Below, one piece after another: positions 19,176 to 30,871 of a stretch of DNA of 64,000 bases. The DNA is from Nannochloropsis salina CCMP1776. Taxonomy: Eukaryota > Sar > Eustigmatophyceae > Eustigmatales > Monodopsidaceae. Location of the stretch: assembly GCA_004565275.1 (NCBI GenBank), contig SDOX01000006.1, positions 124,001 through 188,000 of the forward strand. Direction: 5' to 3'. How positions within the stretch are numbered: position 1 is the first letter of the stretch; each line of letters begins with the position of its first letter. Below the pieces are notes generated by a model. That model made no database searches. It saw only the letters and a list, made by a program, of their open reading frames with translations, and had not been told where the DNA came from. A program made the position numbers and the translations under genes.

Positions 19176-21817
19176 ATGGAAGGGTTGATCCATCGTGGGC
19201 GCCATTGGCTAACGGAGATGGAGACGGCCGAGGACGAGAACGATGGAGAAACGTTGTGGGATAAAATCCTGCACGACCACGGGGGTGTTTTCTTCTGGGC
19301 AGCGCGTGTTATCATGGTCTCGGCTGTGGTGTGTGCGATAGCCTGGCGCCCGGGGCACATGGAGAGGCCTCTCGGTGGCGGGGGACACGGGGGCCATGGA
19401 CCGGTCCGTCATTTCTTCTTGGGCGTAAGGCGAGGACCTCGAAACCTCATCCGTCGAATTTGGGGTCGGGGAGAATCGGGCCTTTTCCGCGGGCGGGCGC
19501 TGTCGCCCCCTGCCAGTCAAGGAAGGCCGCAGGGTCGACCAGGGAGAAGGGAGGATACGGGGTCCCAGGGACATTCGTTGGCGCCAAGGCCGCGCCCCCA
19601 GCTTGTGAACAAAACCCTGCTGGAGAGTGTGGAAGGGTGCATGCAGGCCTTGGACGCCTACGTACGAGCAGAAGACACGGAAATGGTACTGGCGGCCCTC
19701 GCCTCCCTGACCCTCCCCCCCCCCAACCCCCAAAGGAGAAGGGCCAGGCCAATAAGAGCGTTGGAACGGGCCTGGGTACAGCTCGGCCTGCCCGACAAGC
19801 CAGTGTCGCCACCCTGATGGCCGTGGAGGACTGGCTGGGGGTATTCTTGACCCGAACCGCGCTTCCTCCTCCCCCTGACCTCCGCGCGAAGGTGCTGGCG
19901 TACGCGGTGGCGGTGAGCGAGGTAGTGGGGGAGGAAAGGGTACGTACCGACCGAGGAAGCCGCCGGGGGACGGCCTTGGAGCGCTTGGTGGTAACCCGGA
20001 CGTTCACGGAGCTCTTGGGTCCTCTGATGCGAGGGCGGGAGGGCGGGAGGGCGGGAGGGCGGGAGGGAGGGCGGGAGGAAGAAGCGGCCGTTGGTGCATG
20101 CCTGCCGACTGATTGCGAATTGGAGCCGGTGGAGCGAGCCACTGAGGAGTAAAATGCTGCAAGCGTCGTGGAGCTCGACCTGGGCGGTCCTGGGGGGAAA
20201 TTCGCCCTCCCTCCCCTCCTTCCCNNNNNNNNNNNNNNNNNNNNNNNNNNNNNNNNNNNNNNNNNNNNNNNNNNNNNNNNNNNNNNNNNNNNNNNNNNNN
20301 NNNNNNNNNNNNNNNNNNNNNNNNAGGGCGGGGGGGAGGGCGGGGAGGAGGGCGGGCTCGGAGGGGCTTTGGAGGAATGGGCGCGCGGGGAGGCCATGGC
20401 CGGGGGAAGGCAGGGGAAGAAATGCAAAATCTGCCAACGCCTGAGTCCAGCCTGGCACGAGGAGACCCTGGTGGATCTGCCGCCGGTCCTGGCGTTCCAA
20501 CTGCAACGCTTCGTCTTCGCCTTCGACCCCGTAACGGCCAGTTCAAATTCCAAAAAGGTAACGGCCCGGTTCTCCTTTCCTGCCGTCCTCGATATGTGGC
20601 CATACACACGCGAAGGGAAGGCGCGGTGCCAGTTGGACCCAGTGGTGGAGGAAGAAGGGGAGGGAGGGGGGGAGGGAGGGAGGGAGGGAGGGGAGGACAG
20701 GCCGAGGGAATGGTACCGTCTGGCGGGCGTCCTGATGCATCGAGGAGCGAGCCCCCAGGAGGGCCACTACTACAGCTTCGTGCGGAGGGAGGGAGGGAGG
20801 GAGGGAGGGGGAGGATGGTGGTGTCTGAACGACGAACTCGTCTCAGCGTTCGATCCACGGGAGGAGGGAGAGCGTGCGTGGTTCGCGGGCGGGGACGACA
20901 GCCCTTACATGCTCCTCTACGAGAAGGAGGAGGCGGAGGCCGAAGGTCTCGTCGCCGAGGGGGAGGGAAGGAAAGGAGGCGTCTTGAAAGGGCCAGAGGG
21001 GGAGGGAGAGGCGCTTCCTAAGCTCCACCGGCGTCGTCTAGTCTCCCTGGCGATTTTGGTCACGGGACTCACAGAGGCCACGCTCGCAGACGCCCTTCCC
21101 TCCTTCCCGCCCTCCGCCCGGTCCTGCCCCTCCCTCTTCCCGGACGTGCAGAAGCTCCTGTCCCTTTTCCATTGGCTGGCATCCTCCTCCCACCGGGTCA
21201 GAGAGGAGGGAGGGGAGGAAGAGGAGGACGAGGGTGTCCACGAACGTCTCCTCCACGCCATCCGGCACAGCGAGAGGCTCCTTCGCCACTTCCTTCTCTC
21301 CTCCTCAACTGCCTCCTCGGGCCAAGACCGGGCCAAGAACAGCCTCGCGCGCTGGCTGGCGTCTCAGCTGGGTGGGGAGGGAGGATGGTGGGGGGACATC
21401 TTCCATCGACGGGCTTCCCCTCCCTCGGTCGCTCCCTCCCTCTCTTCCACCGCCGTGGTGTACGAGCACCTGGAAAACCTCTGGGTGGGCGTGACGGAGG
21501 CAGCCCTCGATCGTCTCATGGACGAGCCGTCGACGCCAGGGACGAGGAAGGTCATGGAAATTTTGGCGCGAACCGTGTGTGGGACCGAGCCTGGGGCCCA
21601 CAGGACGCGGCTGATGAGGATGGAGGAGCGGTTGCGGCCGTTGCTGGCGGGCGAAGGGGTGGGAAAGGAGGAGGAGAGGATTGGAGAGGGGGAGGATCAA
21701 AGCGAGGAGGAGGATGGTGGGAAGGTGCATAGGGACGAAGGGAGGAGAAGAAGGCACACGGCCGGGGCGGGGCAGGAGGGATGGGTGGGGAGCGCGGAGG
21801 GGCCTGAAGGGGGTTGA
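19176..21817 (+). CDS. Ubiquitin-specific protease (C19 family), interrupted by an assembly gap
   Basis: This deubiquitinase cleaves ubiquitin from proteins. After the gap the USP fold is clear: CKICQRLSP (zinc/fingers), LPPVLAFQLQRFVFAFD, FSFPAVLDMWPYT, the His box AGVLMHRGASPQEGHYYSF, WWCLNDELVSAFD and SPYMLLYEK. A helical C-terminal extension of about 300 residues ends at 21817. Before the gap, ATG 19176 begins an N-terminus with a hydrophobic segment (VFFWAARVIMVSAVVCAIAW) that could be a membrane anchor, as in USP30. A block LVNKTLLESVEGCMQALDAYV at about 19605 resembles the residues that follow a Cys box. The catalytic Cys box itself is not visible. It may lie in the gap or in an exon I missed. 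Frames change between 19817 and 20150, so introns exist there that I could not fix, and two genes cannot be excluded. The in-frame Gly-Arg-Glu run at 20780-20810 lies inside the catalytic domain. Confidence 0.7.
20225..20324. other. Assembly gap of 100 N inside the USP gene
   Basis: Exactly 100 N, so a placeholder of unknown true length. The left flank is pyrimidine-rich (CCCTCCCTCCCCTCC) and the right flank is purine-rich (AGGGCGGGGGGGAGGGCGGG). The gap therefore probably spans a repeat-filled intron with opposite strand bias at its two ends. Confidence 0.95.
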
Positions 21818-23194
21818 CGGTGTGCATGTGACGTTGGTGGTTGGGGGGGGGAGGAGGCGGACAAGTTTGTGGGAAGCAGTGAGATAGTTTGAAAACGTCC
21901 CAGGCGTTGGGAGCCCTCGTGGGGACGGCGCAGGAATGCACGCTGGGGCAGGGGAGGAGGAAGGTCCGAGTGAAAAGTGAAAGAGGATCCGAGGAGACTC
22001 AGCGACGCGAGAGAAGGACAATGCATGGCACCGAGAAAGCGAGGACACATACAAATCCCCAGAAAATGCGGAGTGAAGCTAAAGGACTGGGCGGGGAGGG
22101 TGGAGAGCGCGAGAAGGCAAGCTGCCATAGTGGAAGACGGAGTCGGAGCAGGCGAGGAGTCGGAGCAGGCGACAGCCATTGCGGTGAGGAGCGGCAGCAT
22201 CAACACAGGAGAAACAGCGACATTAAAGCCTTCAATGAAACCATGTACGGTAGTGCCCCAGGCACGGTCTATCTACATCCTCCAATCGCCGTTGCTTTAC
22301 GTCCGAGGGTGGGAGGAGGGGGGGCGAAGGGGCGGGGAAAGGCAACGAAGAAGAAGAAAGCCTCCAACCCCATGGAGTGAGGTCGTATTCCCCATTTCCC
22401 TAGAGGACTTGGGATGACGCATTCATCAAGGAGGGCCGCCCTCCGTACTCGACGGGATCTTCTCATCCCTGGAACGGAGACGGCAAACAGGAAGGAGGGG
22501 AGAGAAAGGGAGGCGGGAAGGAGGAGGGGAGGGAAGAAGGAAAGAGACAAGTCGGCTCGCGGGCCTCGAGGAAGACAGGGAGCGTGAGCGTCGGCGGTTT
22601 TTTTCCTTTTCCTTCAACATCGCGCCCATGCCACGTGGCGTGTCGTCACAATAGTTGCATGGGGGGCATCCGTCCCAAAGGCCCCCGTACGAACTCGTGT
22701 AAGCTTCTTGTACCGCTCTACAATTCGTCACGAGAAACGGGAGGCAGACATTTTCCAGTCCTATGGCCCTCCGCACCTCCGTCGAATGGCTGCTGGGCTG
22801 AGGGTCATGCGCGCATCAAATCTCTGGGAGCACCAGTCATCTCAGGACATGTCATGCAAGCACCTCTAAATACATTAATAATTGTGTTTCAGCTAGCTCT
22901 TGGGGTCGGAGGAAACTGACTCCGCGCTCTCAACGCCACATGCTTGTACTTTTCGCTCCCTATCCTCCGTTCCACCCCCACCCCGATCTCTCCCGATCCC
23001 TCTTTCTCCCTCCCTTCCTCCCCCTCCCCTCCCCTCTTTTTCCAAAATTGACCCACTTCCACTCGCTTCCCCTCCATATTCAGGCAAGCCCCTACAAAAA
23101 GGACACATATCACATGCAAACCACACATTAAAAAAGCCTTTCACCACATCTCAGGTTCATCCTTTTCCCCCCGGCGTGTCCCTCCCAGTTTCCC
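21818..23194. other. Convergent intergenic region between USP and pyruvate kinase
   Basis: Both genes end here. It contains purine-rich, then pyrimidine-rich stretches (22420-22560 and 22970-23070) and a number of overlapping open frames with no domain signal. I see no gene. Confidence 0.5.
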
Positions 23195-26166
23195 TCACGC
23201 AATCATGACCCGAAGCATGTTGCTGCTCCCGGGCACGGCCTCCTGAGTCCCGTGCACACAAACCACGTTCGCGCCACTCTCCACCCAACCCTTTTGACGA
23301 CCAATGTCCAGGGCTCGGAGGAGGATGCTCTCGGTACCGATCATGGAACCGATCACGACGCAGTAGCTGTTCTTGACCACGCCCTGGGAGGGAGGGGAAA
23401 GAAAGAGGGTGGGAGAGTGGGTACGAGCACAGAAGGAGCGAGGAGAAACTTCTTTTTTCTTGACAATAGAGCGCATTCTTTTGGCACCCCAGCACAGAAG
23501 GCGAGAGAAGACACTACTTTCCCCCCACCTCCTCCCAATCCTCCGGAAATTGCCACGCCCATGCCCTCCCTCCCTCCCTCCCGGCCCCGCACCTGGACAA
23601 AACGGGCCGTCTCCGGGATCGCGGTCAAGGCCAAAATGGGCATGGAGGGACGATACTTGGCGATCAATTGCGCTGTGTTGCCCGTCTCGGTCAACACCAC
23701 GATCATCTTGGCGTCGATGTCGAAGGCGGTTTTCACGGAGGAGGACGCCACCGACTCCGGCGCCGGCATGTGGCCCATGAAGGCCATGACCGTGTTCCGC
23801 ATCGTGTTGGAGCTGGGGGGAAAGGAGAGGAGGCGGGCAGACAGCAAGGATAGAGGGAGGAAGGGAGGGAAGGAGGGAGGGGGGGCAGGGAAGAGATAGA
23901 GGCATAGGTAAAAACATGAAAAGGGAGAAGACTGTGGAAGCATGCGTGCATCCCCCTGATGTGAGCATAACTTAAGATGCAGATTCCAATTTCAGGGACC
24001 AAACATCTTAAAAACCGGAGTATCGATCCTAGGACAGAGGCAAGAGCCTCAAGAATCCTTCCTTTCACACGCAGGTAGAGCGGAGCGATCCGATTGGTAC
24101 AAGAACAGGGCCGATAGCAAACCCTCACACATAACCCCTCATTAAGAGTATTCATCAAAGAGAGCGGGAGGGGGAGGGGGGACGATAAATGACAGGGAGG
24201 GAAAGGGGGGGGTAAGGGGGGGAGAGGCTGTCCATGGGTGAATACCCTCCCCAGCCTGACACGTACAGCTGGTTGTAATTCATGGCGCTCTCCGCCTCCC
24301 GGCAGATCTTGGCCATGATGGTGACCGCTTCAGTCGGGTAATCCCCGTTGGCGGTCTCCCCCGAGAGCATGACGCAATCCGTCCCATCCAAGACCGCATT
24401 GGCCACGTCCGTGCACTCCGCCCGGGTCGGCCGCGGGTTTTTGATCATGGACTCGAGCATCTGCGTGGCCGTGATGACGGGTTTGCCTGGAGAGAGCGGG
24501 GGGGAAGGAGGAGGCATGGGAGGGGGCCGTAGGGGTCATAGGAATCAGGGGGACAGTGTAAAGTGGGAAAGGGCGGTCAGACGAGGTGCAGAGGGGAAGG
24601 GAAGAGGTACCGCGGATATTGGCCTTGTTGATCATCATTTTCTGTCCCAAAAAGACCTTCTCCGACGGGATTTCCATGCCGAGGTCACCACGTGCGACCA
24701 TGATGCCGTCAGTCCTGTCTAAGATTTCCTCGTAGTTGTGCAAGCCCTCTTGGTTCTGGAGAAGGGGGGGGAGGAAGGGAGGAAGGGGGAGGAAGGAGAG
24801 GCAGGGGGAGGATACGTGTGTTGGAGCGATGACAGAGATAGGAAAGAGAGCGAAAGCTAAGTTGAGAACCGATCCGATTCCTGCCGCCCGCGAGGTGGGG
24901 GGGGTTGAAGGGAAGAAAGGAGAAGAACAAGAACTAAGCAGTAGGGTGTAAGCACCTCGATCTTGGCGATGATTTTAATGTGGGATCCCTCCTCTCCCAG
25001 AACGCTGCGAATGTAGTCGATGTCCGAGCCTTTCCGCACGAAGGAGGCGGCGATGAAGTCCACGTTCTGCGGGATCCCAAAATCGGTGAGATCCGCCACG
25101 TCCTTCTCGGTCAACGTAGGGAGGTTCACGATCGCCCCCGGCAAATTCATGTTCTTGCGCTCCCCAATCACGGCGGTGTTTTGGACCTAAGCCCCAGCAA
25201 GGAAAGAAGGAAGAAGCGGGTGGGATGAGAGGGAGGTCAGAGCTGCCTCGACGACTTGCCAGGTACTTTTTCATGATCAAAATTGAAAAAAAAAAATATT
25301 TTGGCCACACACGCTGTCCAGCTCCCGGTCCTCTCCCTCTCAACCCTACCTCAGCCATGACAGAGGACGATCGCAATTCCGTCACTTTCAGTACCAAGGA
25401 ACCGTCGGCGACCAAAATGGTAGCTCCCACCTTGGTGGTCGTGGGCAGGTCCGAGTAGGAGCAGGCGATGATTTCGCTGTTCCCAGGCATGGAGTAGTCG
25501 GTCACGATCTCCACGATGCTCCCCTTCTTGTACTCCATGGTCTTAGCACTGCCCAGAAAGCCTGTACGGATCTCAGGACCTTTCGTGTCCAGCATCACGG
25601 CCACGTGCACCCCGGGCCTGGTCGCCAGAGCCTCCCGCAGCCGGTCCAGGGTGGCCCCGTGACCCTCGTGGTCGCCGTGGGAGAAGTTCAGGCGGGCAAC
25701 GTTCATCCCTGGGCGTACAGAGGGTCATGGCAGAAGAGAGGGGAGGCTTTCGGTCAGAGAGGCACTGGCTGGAATTCAATGAGAGAGTTTGAATGGTGCG
25801 ACATGATGCCGGATCGGGAAGATGCATCCGCTTCTATGATTAGAAGGAGCCCTCGGGATGCTCGCACTTTCATGTTTCCTTTTATGCCTTCCTGTTTGCA
25901 ACATTATATCTAGCTGACCATGCCCGCCGAGGAATTACCGCAGGGGTAAAGACCTGTTACGTTCACCCCCATTCCCGGCTCCGCGGCTCCCTCCGTATTG
26001 GTGACGTACCCGCGTCGATGAGCTTTCCCAGGCCTTCCACGGACCAGCAAGCCGGCCCCAGCGTGCAGACAATCTTGCTCTTGCGAATTGCATTATTTTC
26101 TCGCAACACGTGATCAAGAGTGATGTTGGATTCGCGGAGGACGTGACCGGCAGGAGGGGAAGCCAT
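23195..26166 (-). CDS. Pyruvate kinase
   Basis: Catalyses phosphoenolpyruvate plus ADP to pyruvate plus ATP, the last step of glycolysis. Seven exons with closed phases give 506 residues, the normal length: 26166-26010, 25708-25350, 25186-24956, 24755-24611, 24486-24267, 23812-23593 and 23383-23195. Hallmarks in order: [52 protein letters not shown], the metal and substrate block [14 protein letters not shown], then [14 protein letters not shown] and NPRPTRAE followed by [13 protein letters not shown]. The C-terminal domain ends SNMLRVMIA. There is no obvious targeting extension (the N-terminus starts about 25 residues before SKIVCTLGP), so I expect a cytosolic enzyme. Introns are short and GGGA/CCCT-rich. 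Nothing is missing from the active site. Confidence 0.96.
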
Positions 26167-26789
26167 GGATGATGCTGGGTGGGGGGTAGTAAGATCTAAA
26201 CTGCTCGTGGAAAAGAAAGAGTATCACATGACGTACCCCAATAAGTCAGCAAAAGCAATACGAGGTGCTTTAGAAATTTCTGGTGTCCTTCCCTCTACAG
26301 ACATGGAGAAGTCTGACGGCTCCTACCACGACAACACCGCCGACGCAACAAATCGCTTGTTTGCGTCGCTGCCTCGTCCTCATGCTCGCTCATATCCATC
26401 TTACACACATTTCACCTTAAAACCAAAAGCCACACATGCAATGAAGGCAAAGAAACGCACGGAAGAATTGACAAACGCTTTGGGATGGACAGAACTATCG
26501 AGGAGACGACCACGTCGAAACCCGTGGTGACGTACGCAACAGGGACGTACGTGAGAGCTTCATTTTGACTCGACGAGAAAAGTGATCACACGGGCGCGCG
26601 TGAAGCGCAAGATTCTGCAGGATCGCTGTTGGTTCCGAGCCTCTGTTTTGTTTATCTAAACTTTCCGGGAGCGTAGGGGACAAGGAACAAAGGAACGGAT
26701 TGATTCCTAATGCACACGACCACAAAAGATTATTTGCAACGTGATTATTTTAGTCTCATTTCTGTGTTTTGTTGTTTTTTCACACTATA
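26167..26789. other. Intergenic, upstream flank of pyruvate kinase
   Basis: Lies between the pyruvate kinase start (26166) and the end of the next minus-strand gene (26790). It probably contains the pyruvate kinase promoter. No gene seen. Confidence 0.5.
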
Positions 26790-27978
26790 TTATACTACAC
26801 AAGACACGAGCTTTTCTTGTTCAATTTCATCTAAGCCCATGCGCCCTCGCCACATTTTTTTTAACCCTGCATCCTCCGCATTACCGTCGAGCAGGATCTT
26901 AGCCTTCTCTTTGCTGTTCACCCGTCCGTACCAGTCGCCTCCAGGGAATACCAATGCGTTCGCAGCATGTACATGCCCTCCCACATGTGAGGATGGCCAC
27001 ACTCTAACTTGGTCTTTACCCCTCAAGTCAACCTCCTCTCGCAGCCATTTGACCAGCGGCGGCCCGCAGGCCTTACACCGGGCATCGCGTGAGGCATGAG
27101 CACACACAAAGATATCTTTCCCAGCAAGATTTTGAACAGCCACATGCGTTGGGAGGGCGGTCGGTAGGATGATTGGGTAATCCTCGACCGAGTGCAGCGA
27201 TTTCACCAGAGCTGGTATGTCGGCCTTTGTCAGACCACGTACAGCGAGAGAAGGAGCACAAGGAGAGAAGATCAAGATAGTGTGGAGACCGCGATCTTTG
27301 AAAGCATTAATGGCATCCTCGTCTGTGATACGGTAATATCAGTTATTGCTACGGAGGCTCGCGACTTCCATATACTATGACCTTAACATGACTCCCCATA
27401 CTTTTTATGCTTGACAAAAAGATTATATTTGAGAAGAATCCTATCTTTCTCCGCTAAATATGAAAAAATATATAGTCCACAAAATATAACATACCATCGC
27501 TTGGCGCGCCGAGCGGGTGATTCAATGCCTCAGCGACATTAAATTTCAGCGTCCATGCTCTTTCCTGTTCGCCACTTCGGGAATCGGCCGCCTTTAGTAG
27601 TGCTCTCTGAGCTTGCATGTAGTCAGCTACGAGCAAAAATCGTGACTCTTCCAGGTACGTCGGCCAATTTTCGTGCCCTCGAAAAGGGTCTAGAATGAAG
27701 ACCTGCACGGGTTGCTGGATGGTTTGAGACAAATAGACGACCAAGACGAAGGGGCCTTAGGAACAGAATTTACCTACATGCCTATCGTAGCGCCTTACAG
27801 TTCCCGCCATTGGTGCTGCATCGTTTATAGGGCGGTGGAGAGAACGGCGACGTCTTATTGATGGGCTTGTATCAGTAGAAGAGCTACTCATAAATGATTG
27901 TGTTCCTGCAATGACGAAGGCAGAGGGTATCTTTCTTGTCGGCAAACTTCCTTTTACTATCCTGATGAAACTCGTCAT
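26790..27978 (-). CDS. Aim32/sucrase-ferredoxin-like thioredoxin-fold [2Fe-2S] protein
   Basis: Three exons with closed phases (27978-27774, 27755-27495, 27322-26790) give 332 residues. The C-terminal domain carries the signature of the sucrase/ferredoxin-like (Aim32) family: FVCAHASRDARCKACGPPL with spaced Cys residues, then WPSSHVGGHVHAANALVFP with the HxGGH pair, and GDWYGRV. In this family two Cys and two His hold a [2Fe-2S] cluster, and yeast Aim32 acts in mitochondrial redox and protein quality control. The N-terminus (MTSFIRIVKGSLPTRKIPSA) is basic, hydroxylated and without acidic residues, consistent with a mitochondrial presequence. The middle exon holds VQVFILDPFRGHENWP. The substrate is unknown. 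Confidence 0.85.
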
Positions 27979-28831
27979 AGTAACCTTGCTTACAGGTTAT
28001 TGATAGACGTGAGCTCTTTGTATATGAGGCAGATTGTAAAATGAGATTTCAAAGGAAAATGTTCGGTACGTCTTCACCTTCATGTGCGATTAGCCGTACC
28101 CAAGGGCTCTTTGCTGGACCCAAGCAACTATGCTGTAGATCAAGAGTACACGTGTCAAGACATGAGTACATCTAGAAAGGAAATACGTTATAGTCCTGCA
28201 TGACTATTTGAACCAAAATGCCGGAGTTTTGGCGACTTTGAATTCGTTTTGGGGGGAGAGCAAATTGTTTTCGAAGGGGAGAGGTCAATTCAAAGGGGGC
28301 TAACGGCTGAAGATTAACGGCTGCGATGCCGTTGGGAATTGGAGAAAGGATATACGGCTTTTACTAAGTACCCGACAAGAGTGTAGAAGGACATTGCACT
28401 CAGAATTTTAAGCTGACCATCTTGTAAATTCACCAAGCAGAAGTGTCCAGTCTTTTGTTCTACATGAGACCCACCTGCTCTGCTTACATGTGGAATTGTA
28501 CGATTTGGAGCTTACAACTTTTTGAAATTCTGAATTAAACCAGTAAATTGCTTGAGAGTCCAAACTACCTGTCCTGTGTACTTAAAAGTTGCGTGCAAAA
28601 AGCTTCCCACGATTGTTGGTTTGCAAGCTACTCTGGAAGACTGTGTAAAACCCTACAGGTCATGCTTACTTTTCGTAATTAACAGAGACAGGCCGGCTTG
28701 AATCGTCGAGCTTATTCTTTTCGTCTGTTTGCCAAGTCATTTCACTCCATTGCTTATTTTTGTTCCCAATCGCTAACACTTATCTGCTTCATTACTCATT
28801 TACGATCACTTACAATATTTTATAGGGTGAC
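27979..28831. other. Divergent intergenic region between the Aim32-like and bZIP genes
   Basis: About 850 AT-rich bases between two divergent starts (27978 minus, 28832 plus). It presumably holds both promoters. No coding pattern or clear motif seen. Confidence 0.5.
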
Positions 28832-29716
28832 ATGAATATGGCGGCCTCTCTCGATCAAAGCTTGACTATATTTGATTATTTGCCTAAGGCGGAGCCTCCA
28901 TCTCTCAATAATAGCATGAGCGAGTTGGCTTCTGCGGTCTCTTCCATGCGGGGAAATGAAGATGACGATGACGAAAGAGAGGAGAACGGCACTTACGTGA
29001 ATTCGTATGGCTCCTCATTCCCGGCATCCGCGTCCGGAACAAGTAACCTCACTGCTGCGTCCACCGCGAGCAAGTCTTCGACGACGGTAGCGTCGTCAGG
29101 AGCCACCCGAAAAAGATCCACAGCAAATGCGCATGGATCGTCAGACGACAAACGTCAAAAGAAATTGGAGCTGAACCGACTTGCTTCGCGGGTGAGTTTA
29201 ATTTTACTCTGGAAAGAGGATTCAGCGAGAATCCATTCTCCGAAAAGATGTGAATAAAGTTGATGCAATGCTAGATTCACTCTACCTATTCCTTCACTCT
29301 GACCTTATTTCCATCCCACTGGTCTCCAGGAATCCCGCAAACGGAAGAAACGACGCTTGGAAGAGCTGCAGCGCTCCGTGCTGTATCTGACGCACGAGAA
29401 TCACCAACTCAGGGAGCAAAATGAACTGCTCCGACAAATGCTCATTGGCCGGCTTCCCACAGGGACAGTAGCGGCAGCCCTAGGAAATGGGGCAGAAGGA
29501 AACGAGAAAGGGCTCCTTGCAATGAGGGGACAGGGGGAAATGGAGAAGGAAGAGGTGTTGGCAACGGATCACGGGGAAGGGGAAAGTCTCAATGTGCTGG
29601 GCTCCATGTCCTCGGCCGCGGTGGATATGTTCTTTCCGAACACGAATTTATTGATGATGAAGGAAAATGTAGAAGGCGGGAAAGAGGAAGAGCCCTCTAT
29701 AGTTGGAGCAGCATGA
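28832..29716 (+). CDS. bZIP transcription factor
   Basis: A DNA-binding dimeric regulator of the nucleus. Two exons, 28832-29191 and 29330-29716, joined in phase 0 at CGG|GTGAGT and CTCCAG|GAA, give 248 residues. The splice falls inside the basic region: LNRLASR then ESRKRKKRRL, which matches the N-x7-R contact pattern. The leucine zipper follows at once in LEELQRSVLYLTHENHQL and continues to about residue 150, with Leu at every seventh position (four heptads). The N-terminal 100 residues are Ser/Thr/Asp-rich with an acidic run of the activation type. The C-terminus is Glu/Met-rich. The binding class (CREB/ATF-like or other) cannot be fixed by eye. A TGACGTCA site of the kind such factors bind occurs at 7565-7572. 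Confidence 0.93.
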
Positions 29717-30871
29717 AACGGCCATCTCGTGCGGTGGGGAGAACCCGGGGGAACAGCGACAGAGTTGGCGTGACAAGAGAAAAGGCCGGTCGAGGATTGC
29801 CATATGAGGGTCCTGTGGAGGATCAAAGTTGGAAGCAAAGGGCGGAAAAGCAAGGGGAATAAAAAGAGGGAGAGAATTTGAAGAAGCGATAGTCCGTGCT
29901 TCGGATGAGGACCTACCTACCCCTCAGAGACCAACCATCTAGAATATTATAGCAGACATGGTCCTTGACGTCTGCAGGAGGCTCTGCGCCAGAGGAAGAT
30001 ATCCATGACCGATTTAAAAGGAGGAAGACGTCGGGAATGGTTAAAAGACATAAGGGATGAAAGGAGAAGGATTTGAAGGGATGTGCATGTTATGTCAGAT
30101 TTATGTCTAGTGCATATTTTATCCGTTTTATGACCATCGACTTGGTTCTAGTGGAGAGGAAGTGCGAATACAGTAAAATCTTCTGGTCCGCGAGGACGCA
30201 CAGGAGGATAAAGGTGGGAAGGGAGAACTTTTTGGGAGCAAAGAAGGGGTCCACGAGGAATAAAGGACGGACTAGACGTGAGGAGAGTTTATGCCGAAGG
30301 AGAGCCTTCAGAAGTGCAGGTGGAAAACGGATCAGGAAGGAAACAATAAAAACCCATGTGGAAGGAAGAGGATGAGGGTTTTGGGCGGCAGTGGAGCCGA
30401 GGCAAGTGCACGAATCATGATCATATACCATCTGATGTGGGTCCTCTTTCCACACCATGTTCGGCTGACTGGGATGATCGTCATCTATCTATCTCTGTGT
30501 CTATCCTATGCTTCGAGAAGAATCGAAAACAGATAAAAAAGTATCCAAGTCTGCCAAAAGCGCAGCCTGTAAGTCAGGAACCAAGGCCTGCGCCTCTCTG
30601 CCCAACACATTAAAAGAAGAGAAACGACAAGACATCGTCCCTCCTGTGTATGTCTGTTTTACCCGGCTTGAGGTATGATTCTACGCTTTTACTTGCAAAT
30701 GAATGATTTGCACCATTTATGCTCCGACCCCCTAAATCATTCTAATGAAAAGGTCGCCTCATTCGACGTCCCACGTGATCTTTTCAACATCTTCTCGGGA
30801 CCTCCCACCACCCTCCCTGCTCGAACCCTCCCTTCTTGGGCGTTTTGCCTCTTCCCTCGCCCCTTCCCCCC
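29717..30871. other. Intergenic between convergent genes
   Basis: Holds the 3' flanks of the bZIP gene and the K/E-rich gene that ends at 30872. Purine-rich at 29700-30400, with overlapping small frames but no domain signal. No gene seen. Confidence 0.5.
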
